From Clostridia bacterium (GTDB lineage Bacteria; Bacillota; Clostridia; Christensenellales; Borkfalkiaceae): a DNA stretch of 64,000 nucleotides. A model generated the notes under the pieces. The model saw nothing but the letters and a program-made list of their open reading frames with translations, was not told the origin of the DNA and did no database searches. Position 1 is the stretch's first letter; each line of letters opens with the position of its first letter. Where the stretch lies: assembly GCA_900766495.1 (NCBI GenBank), contig CAAFVM010000045.1:97802-161801 (forward strand), given 5' to 3'. Of this stretch, positions 35,103-43,013 are shown in pieces. The translations under genes were made by a program, and so were the position numbers.

Positions 35103-36095
35103 TTACAAATCGGCTTCCAGTTCTATAAGGTGCGCGATGCCCGGAATGCTTTCGCCCTGCTGTGCCGAAGTGGTAGACATAAGCGCGCCGGTGGCAATAA
35201 ACAAAACCTTTTTATAGTCGCCTATAAGCATGCGCTTATATATATAAGAATTAAAAACAACGGCTGAACAGCCCGCGCCGCTTCCTCCCTGAAACTCGTT
35301 TTCATCCATATTATATATAAGCTCGCCGCAATCGAGGTGATTGTTTATTTCAACGCCTTTCTTTTTTAGCAGAGTTTTTAAAAGCCTTGAACCGAGCGCG
35401 CCGAGGTCGCCTGTAAGAATTAAATCGTATTCGGCGGGCGTAGTTTTTCTTTCGGCAAAAAAGTCGAGCAGCGTATGCGCCACGGCGGGCGCCATTGCCG
35501 CGCCCATGTTGTTCGCGTCGGTAACGCCGTAATCCACTACGTGCCCTATCGCCGCCGCGGTTATGCTTACCCCCTTGTCCGCGCGGCTAATCAGGTTCGC
35601 GCCCGCGCCCGTAACCGTCCACTGCGACTGCGCGGGGCGAGTTGTGCCTTGCTCCAACGGATAGCGGTATTGCCGCTCGGCTGTGGCGAAATGGCTTGAC
35701 GTAGCGCAAATGGCGTTATTCAAATACCCGCCGTCCACAAGCACCGAAGCGAGCAGCATACTTTCGCTCATTGTGGAACATGCGTTATACACGCCTAAAA
35801 AGCCCGAGTCGAACTCGCGCGCAGAAAACGAAGCGGAAATTATTTGGTTAAGCAGGTCGCCCGAAATTATCGTGTCTACGTCGCCGTTTTTAAGCCCGCT
35901 TTTTCTTATAACGCCGCATATGCTGCGAGTAAGCATTTTTCGCTCGGCAAGTTCGAAACTCTTTTCACCGAAGCGGTCGTCGGCAAGTTTTTCGTCTACA
36001 AATTCGGCTAAATTACCCTCGGCTTCTTTCGGTCCGCACACGGTGTGCGTGAATAAAATTTTAGGTCTGTTTTTAAACGTTATTACTTTTTTCAT
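35103..36095 (-). CDS. spoVAD: Stage V sporulation protein AD
   Basis: The 330-residue soluble protein has the thiolase-like SpoVAD fold: an early HTVCGPKEAEG, GDLLNQI, a VYNACSTMSES motif with the thiolase-position Cys, SSHFATAERQYR and LTGDLGALGS. In Bacillus SpoVAD binds dipicolinic acid directly. It belongs after spoVAC in one operon, but here about 500 bases of repeat-rich DNA separate them, so it may need its own promoter or rely on read-through. Confidence 0.95.
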   Translation of the reverse strand: MKKVITFKNRPKILFTHTVCGPKEAEGNLAEFVDEKLADDRFGEKSFELAERKMLTRSICGVIRKSGLKNGDVDTIISGDLLNQIISASFSAREFDSGFLGVYNACSTMSESMLLASVLVDGGYLNNAICATSSHFATAERQYRYPLEQGTTRPAQSQWTVTGAGANLISRADKGVSITAAAIGHVVDYGVTDANNMGAAMAPAVAHTLLDFFAERKTTPAEYDLILTGDLGALGSRLLKTLLKKKGVEINNHLDCGELIYNMDENEFQGGSGAGCSAVVFNSYIYKRMLIGDYKKVLFIATGALMSTTSAQQGESIPGIAHLIELEADL

Positions 36096-36119
36096 ATTTT
36101 TTTCCTTCCCGCGTACTTT

Positions 36120-36585
36120 TCTAATCCCCCGCGTCGGGGTTGGATTGTTATTTAAAGTATTCCTCCGCGAGGGTTAAGTGGTTCCATTACTCTGCAACGC
36201 TTCCGCGAGATGAAAGGGCTGCGCTTCGCTTGCTCAACATGACAGAAAACAAAAATGTTGTGGTAAAAAACAACTCTTGCTCTTGTTTTCTGTAGAGGCG
36301 ACCATCGGTCGCCCGCCTTTTTATTTGCCACAACACTCGGTTGTTATAATGCCCTCTTTCCACACCAACACCTTGGTGTCATTCCGAGCGTAGTCGAGGA
36401 ATCTCGTGGAAACGAACTCTTTCTTCTTCCCCGCGTTGGGGGGTCGGTTCTGTCATTTAAGTGTTACGCCGCGAGGGTTAGTTTTTTTGTTTCCTCGTGC
36501 TTCTTTCTTCTTTCCCGCGACAGAGTTTTTATTCGCGACAGAGTTTTTATTAATGTTAAGTACTCTTCCGCGAGGGCTAATACGG
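36120..36585. repeat. Composite interspersed repeat inside the spoVA operon
   Basis: This non-coding block separates spoVAC and spoVAD. It holds three degenerate copies of a unit ending in CCGCGAGGGTTA (36126-36178, 36429-36481, 36549-36582). It also has an exact 18-bp tandem repeat (36516-36533 and 36534-36551), a perfect 10-bp inverted repeat (36242-36251 with 36284-36293) and an 8-bp inverted repeat (36256-36263 with 36328-36335). Hairpins occur at about 36296-36313 (GGCGACC-GGTCGCC) and 36362-36379 (ACACCAA-TTGGTGT). The segment near 36378-36405 resembles the GTCATTCCGAGCG-type repeat common in gut bacterial genomes. Codon structure is absent. It looks like a mosaic of small mobile or REP-like repeats. 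Confidence 0.75.
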
Positions 36586-36600
36586 AGGATTAAACTCTTC

Positions 36601-37059
36601 TCACAACCCGAAAATATAATAAATCAGCCCCACAAGCACGCTCGCGCTAACGCCGTAAACGATTATAGGACCCGCAACAACAAACATTTTTGCCGCCATG
36701 CCGTAAATAAAGCCCTCGCTGGCAAACTCCATTGCCGGCGAAGCCACAGAGTTGGCAAACCCTGTAATAGGCACAATCGAACCGCCGCCCGCGTGCTTGC
36801 CAATCCTGTCGTAAACGCCGAACCCGGTGAGCAGCACGCCTAAAAATATAAGCACTATCGAGGTGGAAGCGGCAAGCTCGTCGCCTTTAAGCTTAAACAC
36901 AAGCATAAAAATGTAGCGTATAAACTGCCCTATGCAGCAAATAAAACCGCCGACCAGAAAAGCATTTAACAAACTGCGCTTTTCGTTGGAAGCGGGCGTT
37001 GCTCTCGCCACTATCTTCGCATATTCTTTTTTACTTACAATCGCCTGTCCGCCGTTCAA
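36601..37059 (-). CDS. spoVAC: Stage V sporulation protein AC
   Basis: The 152-residue membrane protein has the SpoVAC start pattern (KKEYAKIVARATP), LLNAFLVGGFICCIGQ and four helices, plus GGGSIVPITGFANSV. In Bacillus SpoVAC acts as a mechanosensitive part of the dipicolinic-acid channel. The start is a TTG at 37059, after an AGAGGTG site. An inner ATG is not available at a sensible place. A 35-codon frame ends across this start. Confidence 0.93.
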   Translation of the reverse strand: MNGGQAIVSKKEYAKIVARATPASNEKRSLLNAFLVGGFICCIGQFIRYIFMLVFKLKGDELAASTSIVLIFLGVLLTGFGVYDRIGKHAGGGSIVPITGFANSVASPAMEFASEGFIYGMAAKMFVVAGPIIVYGVSASVLVGLIYYIFGL

Positions 37060-37163
37060 TTCCGCACCTCTTTTTTCTTGATTTCGGCAAAATAACTTTC
37101 GTTTTCGTCAATTCGCTTCATATCTTCATAAGGCTTTAAATTCGCCCTGCTGCTGTTTTTCAT
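37056..37163 (-). CDS. Possible 35-residue ORF at the head of the spoVA operon
   Basis: The frame begins MKNSSRANLKPYEDMKRID and ends KKKEVRN, with its TGA overlapping the spoVAC TTG by two bases. The coupling and charged, helix-like composition favour translation. Against it, the ribosome site (AAGGCG) is weak and the possible sigma-G promoter would start transcription almost at its ATG. It may simply be the spoVAC leader. Confidence 0.3.
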   Translation of the reverse strand: MKNSSRANLKPYEDMKRIDENESYFAEIKKKEVRN

Positions 37164-37170
37164 ACGCTAT

Positions 37171-37200
37171 TATTATCGCCTTAAAAAAATTTTTTATTCG
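37171..37200 (-). promoter_or_regulatory. Possible sigma-G promoter of spoVA
   Basis: The minus strand has CGAATA (37195-37200) and GATAATA (37171-37177), 17 bases apart. These are close to the forespore consensus TGAATA and CATACTA. Forespore expression of spoVA is known in Bacillus. Confidence 0.4.
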
Positions 37201-37225
37201 TTTTTAAAAAATGCCGTTTAAACGC

Positions 37226-37254
37226 TTGACCGCTTTAGCGAAATAAAGTATAAT
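37226..37254 (+). promoter_or_regulatory. Promoter of the amino-acid ABC importer
   Basis: TTGACC (37226-37231) and TATAAT (37249-37254) are 17 bases apart. A perfect 8-bp inverted repeat TAAAGTAT/ATACTTTA (37245-37252 and 37262-37269) covers the -10 and start region, and CTTTAAC/GTTAAAG follows, so a repressor could bind here. The leader is about 140 bases and can form a CTGCCGC/GCGGCAG stem (about 37310-37347). Confidence 0.75.
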
Positions 37255-37400
37255 CAAACCATACTTTAACGCGATAAAGTGTTAAAGCACGAGCAACGTT
37301 ACATTACAACTGCCGCAGAACGCCGAAACAAAGCCAAGGGCGGCAGCTAAAAAACGCCGCTCGCAAAAACGTTTAATTAAAAACACAGGAGCAAGACACA

Positions 37401-38243
37401 ATGAAAAAGTTTTTTAAATCGATAATAGCTTCCGCCCTCGCCGCGGCAACCGTATTTTCGTTCACCGCATGCAAAACGCAGGAAAAAACAATCGTAATCG
37501 AAAATTTAATACTCGTCGAAGAGCAATACGGAATAGCCGGCAGAAAAAGCGACGAGGCGCTCATTTCAAAAATAAACGACGCGCTTATAGCTCTTCGCGA
37601 AACCGACTATAAAACCGTAGCCGAAAAATACAATTTAACAAGCGAACTTGCCGTAACCGAAAGCACGGTAAACCCGCTTGCGGGCGCTTCCGACGTCAGC
37701 TGGACGAAAATTAAAAATTCGGGCAAGCTTATAATCGGCTACACGCTTTACGCCCCCATCGCTTATAACGACAAGAACGGTTTCACCGGGTTCGATACCG
37801 ACCTTGCGAAAGCCGTTGTGAAATACCTTAACCAAACCGAAAACGCCAACATTACCGTAGATTTTCTTGAAATCAAATGGGAAGCGAAAGAAACCGACCT
37901 TTCGAGCGGCACTATCGACCTTATCTGGAACGGACTTACCATAACCGACGACAGAAAGGCGAATATGTGCGTTTCGGTTCCCTACCTTAACAACAATCAG
38001 GTAGCCGTTATTCGCGAAAGCGATAAAGAAAAATATACCTCGGCCGAAAGCCTTGCAAGCGCGACCATAGGTTTTGAAAAAGGTTCCGCGGGCGAAGATA
38101 TTGCAAACGAACTCAACCTCGGCAAAGAAAAAGTTCCGTTCAAAAGCCAGCTCGACGCTTATAATCAGCTTAAAGCAGGCACTGTCGACGCAATTGTAAT
38201 CGATTCGGTTATGGCAAATTATTACGTAACTTTGAATAACTGA
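37401..38243 (+). CDS. Substrate-binding lipoprotein of a polar amino-acid importer, circularly permuted
   Basis: The 280-residue protein starts with a lipoprotein signal (lipobox FTAC, Cys24). Residues 31-82 (VEEQYGIAGRKSDEALISKI, then AEKYNL) match the element that normally ends this family, the final strand and helices of lobe 1. After a linker the normal start of the fold follows (residues 104-120, SGKLIIGYTLYAPIAY), then GFDTDLA, the ligand motif LTITDDRK with Arg185, lobe 2, and VDAIVIDSVMANYY, where the protein ends. In ordinary members about 60 more residues follow that point. Order is thus C-terminal element, then the rest: a circular permutation. The stop at 38243 is not a frameshift, since no family sequence follows in any frame that I could see. 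It binds a polar amino acid for the permease and ATPase downstream. Confidence 0.85.
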   Translation: MKKFFKSIIASALAAATVFSFTACKTQEKTIVIENLILVEEQYGIAGRKSDEALISKINDALIALRETDYKTVAEKYNLTSELAVTESTVNPLAGASDVSWTKIKNSGKLIIGYTLYAPIAYNDKNGFTGFDTDLAKAVVKYLNQTENANITVDFLEIKWEAKETDLSSGTIDLIWNGLTITDDRKANMCVSVPYLNNNQVAVIRESDKEKYTSAESLASATIGFEKGSAGEDIANELNLGKEKVPFKSQLDAYNQLKAGTVDAIVIDSVMANYYVTLNN

Positions 38244-38312
38244 AAAACAAACGCGCAAAATTTCGGCGCCGTAGTTTAACTAAACTTTCGACAAAAAACA
38301 AAAAGCAAAAAA

Positions 38313-38336
38313 GCGGGCAGATAATACTCTGTCCGC
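38313..38336 (+). other. Intercistronic hairpin between binding protein and permease
   Basis: GCGGGCAG (38313-38320) pairs with CTGTCCGC (38329-38336) with one G-T pair and an eight-base loop. There is no T-run directly after it. Hairpins here commonly stabilise the upstream message so that more binding protein than permease is made. Confidence 0.5.
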
Positions 38337-38365
38337 AATACTTTTATTAAAACAAAAGGTAAAAA

Positions 38366-39049
38366 ATGGATTTTTCAACCGCAATGCAGCAACTTTTTTC
38401 GGGATTTGCAAACACTCTGCTGCTGTTTTTCATAACATTAATACTTGCCCTGCCGCTCGGTCTGCTTATATCGCTCGGCTCGCTTTCAAAATTCAAACCG
38501 CTAAAAATTCTGGTAAAAACCATAGTCTGGATTATAAGAAGCACTCCGCTTATGCTTCAGGTTATGTTCGTAAGTCTTGTGCCGCGCTACGTTTTCGGCA
38601 CTTACAACAAGCAACTGGCGAACTTTTTCGGCGTAAGCATAAAAACGCTTATGTTCATTTTCGTGGCGGTTGCGTTCGTAATAAATTACGCATGCTATTT
38701 TTCCGAAATTTATCGCGGAGCCATTGAAAGCGTAAACCGCGGTCAATACGAAGCGGGCGAAGTGCTGGGGCTTACGAAAGCGCAGATTTTTAAAAAAATC
38801 GTTCTGTTTCAGGTTATAAAAAAAATCGCCGCGCCCATAAGCAACGAAATAATTTCGCTTGTTAAGGACACGGCTCTTGCCAGCGTTTTGGGCGTTGTTG
38901 ACCTTTACACCGCCGCGAACGGGCTTGTAAACACATACGTTGTGCTTACCCCGCTTTTATACGCCGCCGCGTTCTATCTTATTTTCAACGGTCTGCTCAC
39001 ACTGCTGTTCGGATATATAGAAAAAAAGCTTTCGTTTTATAAGGAGTAA
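38366..39049 (+). CDS. Polar amino-acid ABC transporter permease
   Basis: This 227-residue protein of the HisM/GlnP type has about five helices, an N-terminal conserved region (LLFFITLILALPLGLLISLG), and the EAA loop (YEAGEVLGLTKAQIFKKIVL near residue 130) that contacts the ATPase. It lies between the binding protein and the ATPase, six bases before the latter. A single permease gene implies a homodimer. A weak AAAGGT site precedes the ATG. Confidence 0.94.
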   Translation: MDFSTAMQQLFSGFANTLLLFFITLILALPLGLLISLGSLSKFKPLKILVKTIVWIIRSTPLMLQVMFVSLVPRYVFGTYNKQLANFFGVSIKTLMFIFVAVAFVINYACYFSEIYRGAIESVNRGQYEAGEVLGLTKAQIFKKIVLFQVIKKIAAPISNEIISLVKDTALASVLGVVDLYTAANGLVNTYVVLTPLLYAAAFYLIFNGLLTLLFGYIEKKLSFYKE

Positions 39050-39055
39050 CCCGCC

Positions 39056-39874
39056 ATGGCATACCTTGAAATTAACAATTTATATAAAAATTTCGGCAAT
39101 ACCGAGGTGTTGAAAGGAGTTTCGCTTTCGGTAGAACAAGGCGAAATTCTTTCGGTAATAGGTCAGTCGGGTTCGGGCAAAACCACCCTGCTTCGCTGCC
39201 TCAACTTTTTAGAAACCGCCGAAAAAGGGCAAATTTTATTAAACGGCGAAACGCTTTTCAGCCGCGACGGCGATAACGAAAAAACAAAAAAGCGCGATAA
39301 AAAGAAAAAAGAAAACAATTTGGAACGCGAAAAACGGCTTAATTTCGGGCTGGTTTTTCAAAACTATAATCTGTTTCCGCAATACACGGTTATGCAAAAC
39401 TGCACGCTTGCCCCGCTTGCCTTTTTAAAAGAAAAATACGGCGATTTCGCTTCTTCTTCAAAAGAGCAAATTTACGCCGATTGCGAAAACGTGTTAAAAA
39501 AAATAGGTCTTATAAATAAAAAAGACTCTTACCCCTGCGAACTTTCGGGCGGACAATGCCAACGCGCCGCAATCGCTCGCGCGCTCGCGCTGCACCCAAA
39601 AGTGCTTTGCTTCGACGAGCCGACCGCCGCCCTCGACCCCGCGCTTACAGGCACGGTTTTAAACCTTATCCGCTCGCTTAAAGAGGACGGACGAACCATA
39701 ATTATCGTAACCCACGATATGGATTTTGCCAAAAACGTTTCCGATAAAATCGCGTTTGTGTGCGACGGCAAAATTTTAGAAAACGGCTCGCCCGAACAAA
39801 TTTTTTCTAACCCGCAAACAACCGAGTTAAAACAATTTTTATCGTCGGGCGCGGAAACCGAAGCCGAACTTTAA
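39056..39874 (+). CDS. Polar amino-acid ABC transporter ATPase with a charged insertion
   Basis: The 272-residue GlnQ/HisP-type ATPase shows Walker A (GQSGSGKTTLL, residues 36-46), Q-loop (VFQNYNLFPQ), signature LSGGQCQRAAIARAL, Walker B VLCFDEPTAALDP and switch His (VTHDMDF). Between Walker A and the Q-loop it carries a Lys/Glu/Asp/Asn-rich stretch of about 25 residues (about 76-101) not found in typical members, followed by the normal NFGLVFQ. The rest is standard. Start is ATG after AAGGAG. It energises uptake by the permease dimer. Confidence 0.94.
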   Translation: MAYLEINNLYKNFGNTEVLKGVSLSVEQGEILSVIGQSGSGKTTLLRCLNFLETAEKGQILLNGETLFSRDGDNEKTKKRDKKKKENNLEREKRLNFGLVFQNYNLFPQYTVMQNCTLAPLAFLKEKYGDFASSSKEQIYADCENVLKKIGLINKKDSYPCELSGGQCQRAAIARALALHPKVLCFDEPTAALDPALTGTVLNLIRSLKEDGRTIIIVTHDMDFAKNVSDKIAFVCDGKILENGSPEQIFSNPQTTELKQFLSSGAETEAEL

Positions 39875-39995
39875 TTTTTAACGCTTTCGCCTTTCACTCA
39901 ATCAATCGCACGCCTACTTATATGAGCATTTGCGAGTTTAGTTTGTTTAGCTCGTTTGGCTCGCTTACACTTACCCTCATCAATAAAAAACATAA

Positions 39996-40044
39996 AAAAA
40001 TCGCCTTGCCAACGCAGTTTTTGCGAAAAAGCAAGGCGATTTTT
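39996..40044. terminator. Bidirectional terminator
   Basis: A perfect 14-bp stem (AAAAATCGCCTTGC, 39996-40009, with 40031-40044) has T-runs on both strands. It separates the convergent ABC importer operon and the membrane-protein gene. Confidence 0.9.
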
Positions 40045-40055
40045 ATTTTTAACTT

Positions 40056-40550
40056 TTACATAGCGCCGACTACCGCAAGAATCGCGATTGCGATAAGGTA
40101 GCAAGCCATTATAGACAATGCGCCCCACGCAACGTCGATAAGCAACCGCAACCAAACGTTTTTAACCGCATTGACCGTAACGATTGCGGCACACATGCAA
40201 AGAGCGGAAATTGCCCCGCCTATAAGCCCGCCCACTACGGGGAAAATAAGCACGAGAGCGGGAACGGCACTCCAAACTATAATAAAAACAAACGGCAAAA
40301 CGGCTATAAGATATTCATACCATTTAAGCCCTTTGCAAACCACAATGGTTTCGCCTGTTCCGCTTACAAGTTTCGCTCCGATATGCGAATTGCCTTTAAG
40401 TTCGTACACGTTGCCGTTTGAAGCACGATAGCTTTTTCTGTTTACTTTTTCAAGCTTTTCGCCGTTGAAATAAATTGCCTTTTTCCCCGTCCAAAAACCC
40501 TCTTCGTAAACGATTTCGCCAATGCCCTCGTGATTAGTTACTTCTTTCAT
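40056..40550 (-). CDS. Membrane protein of unknown function with a soluble N-terminal domain
   Basis: The product is about 164 residues. The first 75 are polar with alternating strands (FWTGKKAIYFNGEKLEKV, a repeated GNVYELKGN turn). The rest is three or four hydrophobic helices (about 78-100, 103-125, 135-160). I chose the ATG at 40550 (MKEVTNHEG); an ATG two codons upstream is possible. It is monocistronic between two terminators. I recognise no family. Confidence 0.7.
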   Translation of the reverse strand: MKEVTNHEGIGEIVYEEGFWTGKKAIYFNGEKLEKVNRKSYRASNGNVYELKGNSHIGAKLVSGTGETIVVCKGLKWYEYLIAVLPFVFIIVWSAVPALVLIFPVVGGLIGGAISALCMCAAIVTVNAVKNVWLRLLIDVAWGALSIMACYLIAIAILAVVGAM

Positions 40551-40646
40551 AAACACTTCTCCCTTTAAACGGCGTTTTGCCGTTTTTAATATGATAGCAT
40601 ATAATGGCGAATTTTGTCAAGTAGGCATGCCATTCCTAAAATAAAA

Positions 40647-40671
40647 AAAACGCAAAGTTAATTTGCGTTTT
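40647..40671 (-). terminator. Terminator after yerC
   Basis: AAAACGCAAA (40647-40656) pairs with 40662-40671 across five bases and a T8-like run follows on the minus strand. It lies 87 bases after the yerC stop. Confidence 0.8.
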
Positions 40672-40757
40672 CACTGGTTTTATATTATACAAAACCGCGC
40701 ATAAATAAAAGTTAACGGTTTCACGGCAAAATAAAGCTTACTTGCCTACAATAAAGA

Positions 40758-41024
40758 TTACTTGCCTATAATTTTTTTATAACCTTTGCCGTGCTGAACG
40801 CAGCGCGACACCCTCGACAGCGTAGCCGACGATATTTCTACCGTTTTAATAATACTTTCGTAAGTTTCGCCCTCAATTAAAAGTTTGGCGGCTTCAAGGC
40901 GGGCTTTCATCGCGTCGAGTTCTTTATATGTACAAAGGTCGCTGAAAAAATCTTCGCAATCTTCAATGGTTTTAAGTTTTAAAACGGCTTTGTAAAGCTC
41001 GTCGTATTTTTTATTTTCTTCCAT
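40758..41024 (-). CDS. TrpR-like protein YerC
   Basis: The 88-residue protein has the TrpR/YerC fold: helical start, then a helix-turn-helix TYESIIKTVEISSATLSRVSR near residues 52-75 followed by a short basic tail. The start at 41024 follows AAGGGG at normal spacing. YerC proteins are small DNA-binding proteins of poorly known role and are not tryptophan repressors. It lies 108 bases after the acidic protein gene. Confidence 0.85.
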   Translation of the reverse strand: MEENKKYDELYKAVLKLKTIEDCEDFFSDLCTYKELDAMKARLEAAKLLIEGETYESIIKTVEISSATLSRVSRCVQHGKGYKKIIGK

Positions 41025-41132
41025 ACAAAACCCCTTAATGTTTTTGTATTTTTTTATTGCCGAAGAGCGCCCCGCAACCGTAGGTAAATAATCGGGCAAA
41101 ATCGCAAAAGCGCCGCGCAAAACAGGCAAAAA

Positions 41133-41861
41133 TCAATTTTTTTCTTCGTCGTCGTTAGGCGAAAAAATCACGTCGAAACCTGCATAGCTATCAGAAACGT
41201 TTTTATCGTTTGCCGTTACGCCCCGGTCGTCGTCGCATTCGGCTTTTTGCAAATCGACTTTTAAAACGATTTTCCCGTCCTCCGTAGTAGCGGCTTCGTC
41301 GCCGTCGAAAGGCACTTCAAGTTTATCGAGCGGCAACCCGAACGCGTTTTTAAGGTCTTTAAGCTCGACGTTATATTGCGCCACAAGCTTTAAAACCTCG
41401 GCTTTCGCGTCGTTTTTAATTGAGTTTTCGTCCTCGGCAATCGGCACGGCATAATCTTTTATAATTTTAGAAAATTTTTCGTCCTGAACTTTAAAATCTT
41501 CCAAAATGGCAAGATATTCGTTATACGCGTCGGGGTCGGCGATTTTAAGTTTTTCGGTTATTTCGTTAATCTGCGCTTCGGTCGGCTCGCCCTCTTCGGC
41601 AAAATTTTTAAAGCTTTCTTCACCGCCGTCATAGCAACTTTGGGCAATTTCAATAAAACGCTCTTTAATTTTGCCCAAACGCACGTAAAGGCTGCCGAAA
41701 CTTTCAATAATCGGCGAAAGCTCGTCGCCCACCATGTCGTGCAGAGTAAGCTTCAATTTCTCGCGCGAGAGTTTTAAAACGTTTATAACCTTTTCGCGAT
41801 ATTTGCTTTTTAGCTCGCCTTTTAATTTTTCGTAATCTTTTTCGTAAATATCGTTTTGCAT
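41133..41861 (-). CDS. Acidic helical protein of unknown function
   Basis: This 242-residue protein is mostly helical and Glu/Lys-rich with coiled-coil stretches (about residues 5-90 and 95-190). Its C-terminal 50 residues are strongly acidic and low-complexity. Neither a signal peptide nor membrane helices are seen. Its EKLKLTLHDMVGDELSPIIESFG region resembles the middle of GrpE only in general character; the GrpE beta domain is missing, so I do not call it GrpE. It is co-directional with the yerC gene downstream. Confidence 0.65.
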   Translation of the reverse strand: MQNDIYEKDYEKLKGELKSKYREKVINVLKLSREKLKLTLHDMVGDELSPIIESFGSLYVRLGKIKERFIEIAQSCYDGGEESFKNFAEEGEPTEAQINEITEKLKIADPDAYNEYLAILEDFKVQDEKFSKIIKDYAVPIAEDENSIKNDAKAEVLKLVAQYNVELKDLKNAFGLPLDKLEVPFDGDEAATTEDGKIVLKVDLQKAECDDDRGVTANDKNVSDSYAGFDVIFSPNDDEEKN

Positions 41862-41938
41862 AATCTTTCGTATTATTTTATGCCGAAACGGCGGTTATTA
41901 CCCAGCTTTTTTAATTTTTTGCAAATTTCCGTGTTTTT

Positions 41939-42064
41939 TTACCGCGGAAACAGCGACGTAACGAGCGCAGGATTTCGCGTTAAAACCACAGCCGCCCACG
42001 CCGCGGTAAGCACCACGAACGAAGCGATAAGCGTTATAACAAAAACGCTGAATTTTCTTTTCAT
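41939..42064 (-). CDS. 41-residue single-pass membrane protein
   Basis: From ATG 42064, with a GGGAG site eight bases before it, the product begins MKRKFSVFVITLIASF and has one hydrophobic helix (residues 7-29), ending TRNPALVTSLFPR. It is small and unrecognised. It sits 124 bases from rluB and 77 from the acidic protein gene, co-directional with both. Confidence 0.6.
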   Translation of the reverse strand: MKRKFSVFVITLIASFVVLTAAWAAVVLTRNPALVTSLFPR

Positions 42065-42188
42065 TTTTCTCTCCCGCCGCCCGGCAAAAAACAAGCGGCT
42101 TTTTATGTATGAGAAAAGAAAATTTTTCATCGCGTGCGTTGCCCGAAGTTATAAAAACATGGATAAAAACGCAAATAAAATTAAAAAA

Positions 42189-42893
42189 TTATAAATTTTT
42201 AAGGTAATCTATTTCATAGCGCGAAAGCGGGCGGCATTTTCCGCGGTCAAGCCCCGAAAGCCCAAGCTCGCCTATTTTTATGCGCTTCAAAAACACTACT
42301 TCTTTACCCACTGCTTCGAACATTTTTCTTACCTGGCGGTTTCTGCCCTCGGTAATCGTAATACTCATTTTCGTGTATTTATCGGTTTTTTCGTTAACGT
42401 AAATATTGCACTTTTTCGTGAGTTTACCGTCGATTTCAACGCCGTTTCTTATTTTGTTCAGCATTGGTTCGGTAACCTCGCCCTCAACTTTCAAAACGTA
42501 AGTTTTGGGTATTTCGTTGCGCGGATGAGTAAGCCTGTTTACCAGCTCGCCGTCGTCGGTAAAAATCAAAAGCCCCTCCGAATCGTAGTCGAGCCTGCCC
42601 ACAGGCACCACGCGCGCGACGTTTTTAGGCAGCAAATCCATAACCGTTTTCCTGCCCAAATCGTCTTTAACCGTGCAAACGTAGCCCTTGGGTTTGTTCA
42701 TTATATAATAGGAATTTTTGTTTACGAGGTTAAGCCTTTTTCCGCCGTAAACCACACTGTCGCGGCGCTCGTCCACCTCTTGCCCGAGTACGGCTTTTTT
42801 GCCGTTGACGGTTACTTTGCCGTCGAAAATAAGCGTGTCGCAAAACCTGCGGCTCCCTACGCCGCAACCCTCAAGAAATTTGTTGATTCTCAT
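42189..42893 (-). CDS. rluB: Ribosomal pseudouridine synthase, RluB/RsuA type
   Basis: The 234-residue protein has an N-terminal S4 RNA-binding domain (residues 1-60; MRINKFLEGCGVGSRR) and a catalytic domain with the catalytic Asp in VGRLDYDSEGLLIFT and the closing RNRQVRKMFEAVGKEVVFLKR motif with LKRIKIG. This fits 23S rRNA U2605-type synthases. It is downstream of dacF-like and sporulation genes, in line with the clostridial order scpA-scpB-ytfI-ytfJ-dacF-rluB. Confidence 0.92.
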   Translation of the reverse strand: MRINKFLEGCGVGSRRFCDTLIFDGKVTVNGKKAVLGQEVDERRDSVVYGGKRLNLVNKNSYYIMNKPKGYVCTVKDDLGRKTVMDLLPKNVARVVPVGRLDYDSEGLLIFTDDGELVNRLTHPRNEIPKTYVLKVEGEVTEPMLNKIRNGVEIDGKLTKKCNIYVNEKTDKYTKMSITITEGRNRQVRKMFEAVGKEVVFLKRIKIGELGLSGLDRGKCRPLSRYEIDYLKNL

Positions 42894-43013
42894 TTATAAT
42901 TTACCGTCTTTTGTTTTTACTTTTTAATCTTTTAGCAAAAAAACAAGCCGCTACCTACCTTTTCGTTTCGGCGCGAATTCGTTTTTCCGCTTAAATAATT
43001 TAATAAATAATTA

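Noticed and set aside
36096..36600. CRISPR array
   Set aside because: The repeats are degenerate, unevenly spaced and of different kinds, with no regular repeat-spacer pattern and no cas genes nearby.
41133..41861. Second grpE-like gene
   Set aside because: Only the general acidic coiled-coil character is shared. The conserved GrpE beta domain is missing, and a genuine grpE is in the heat-shock operon.
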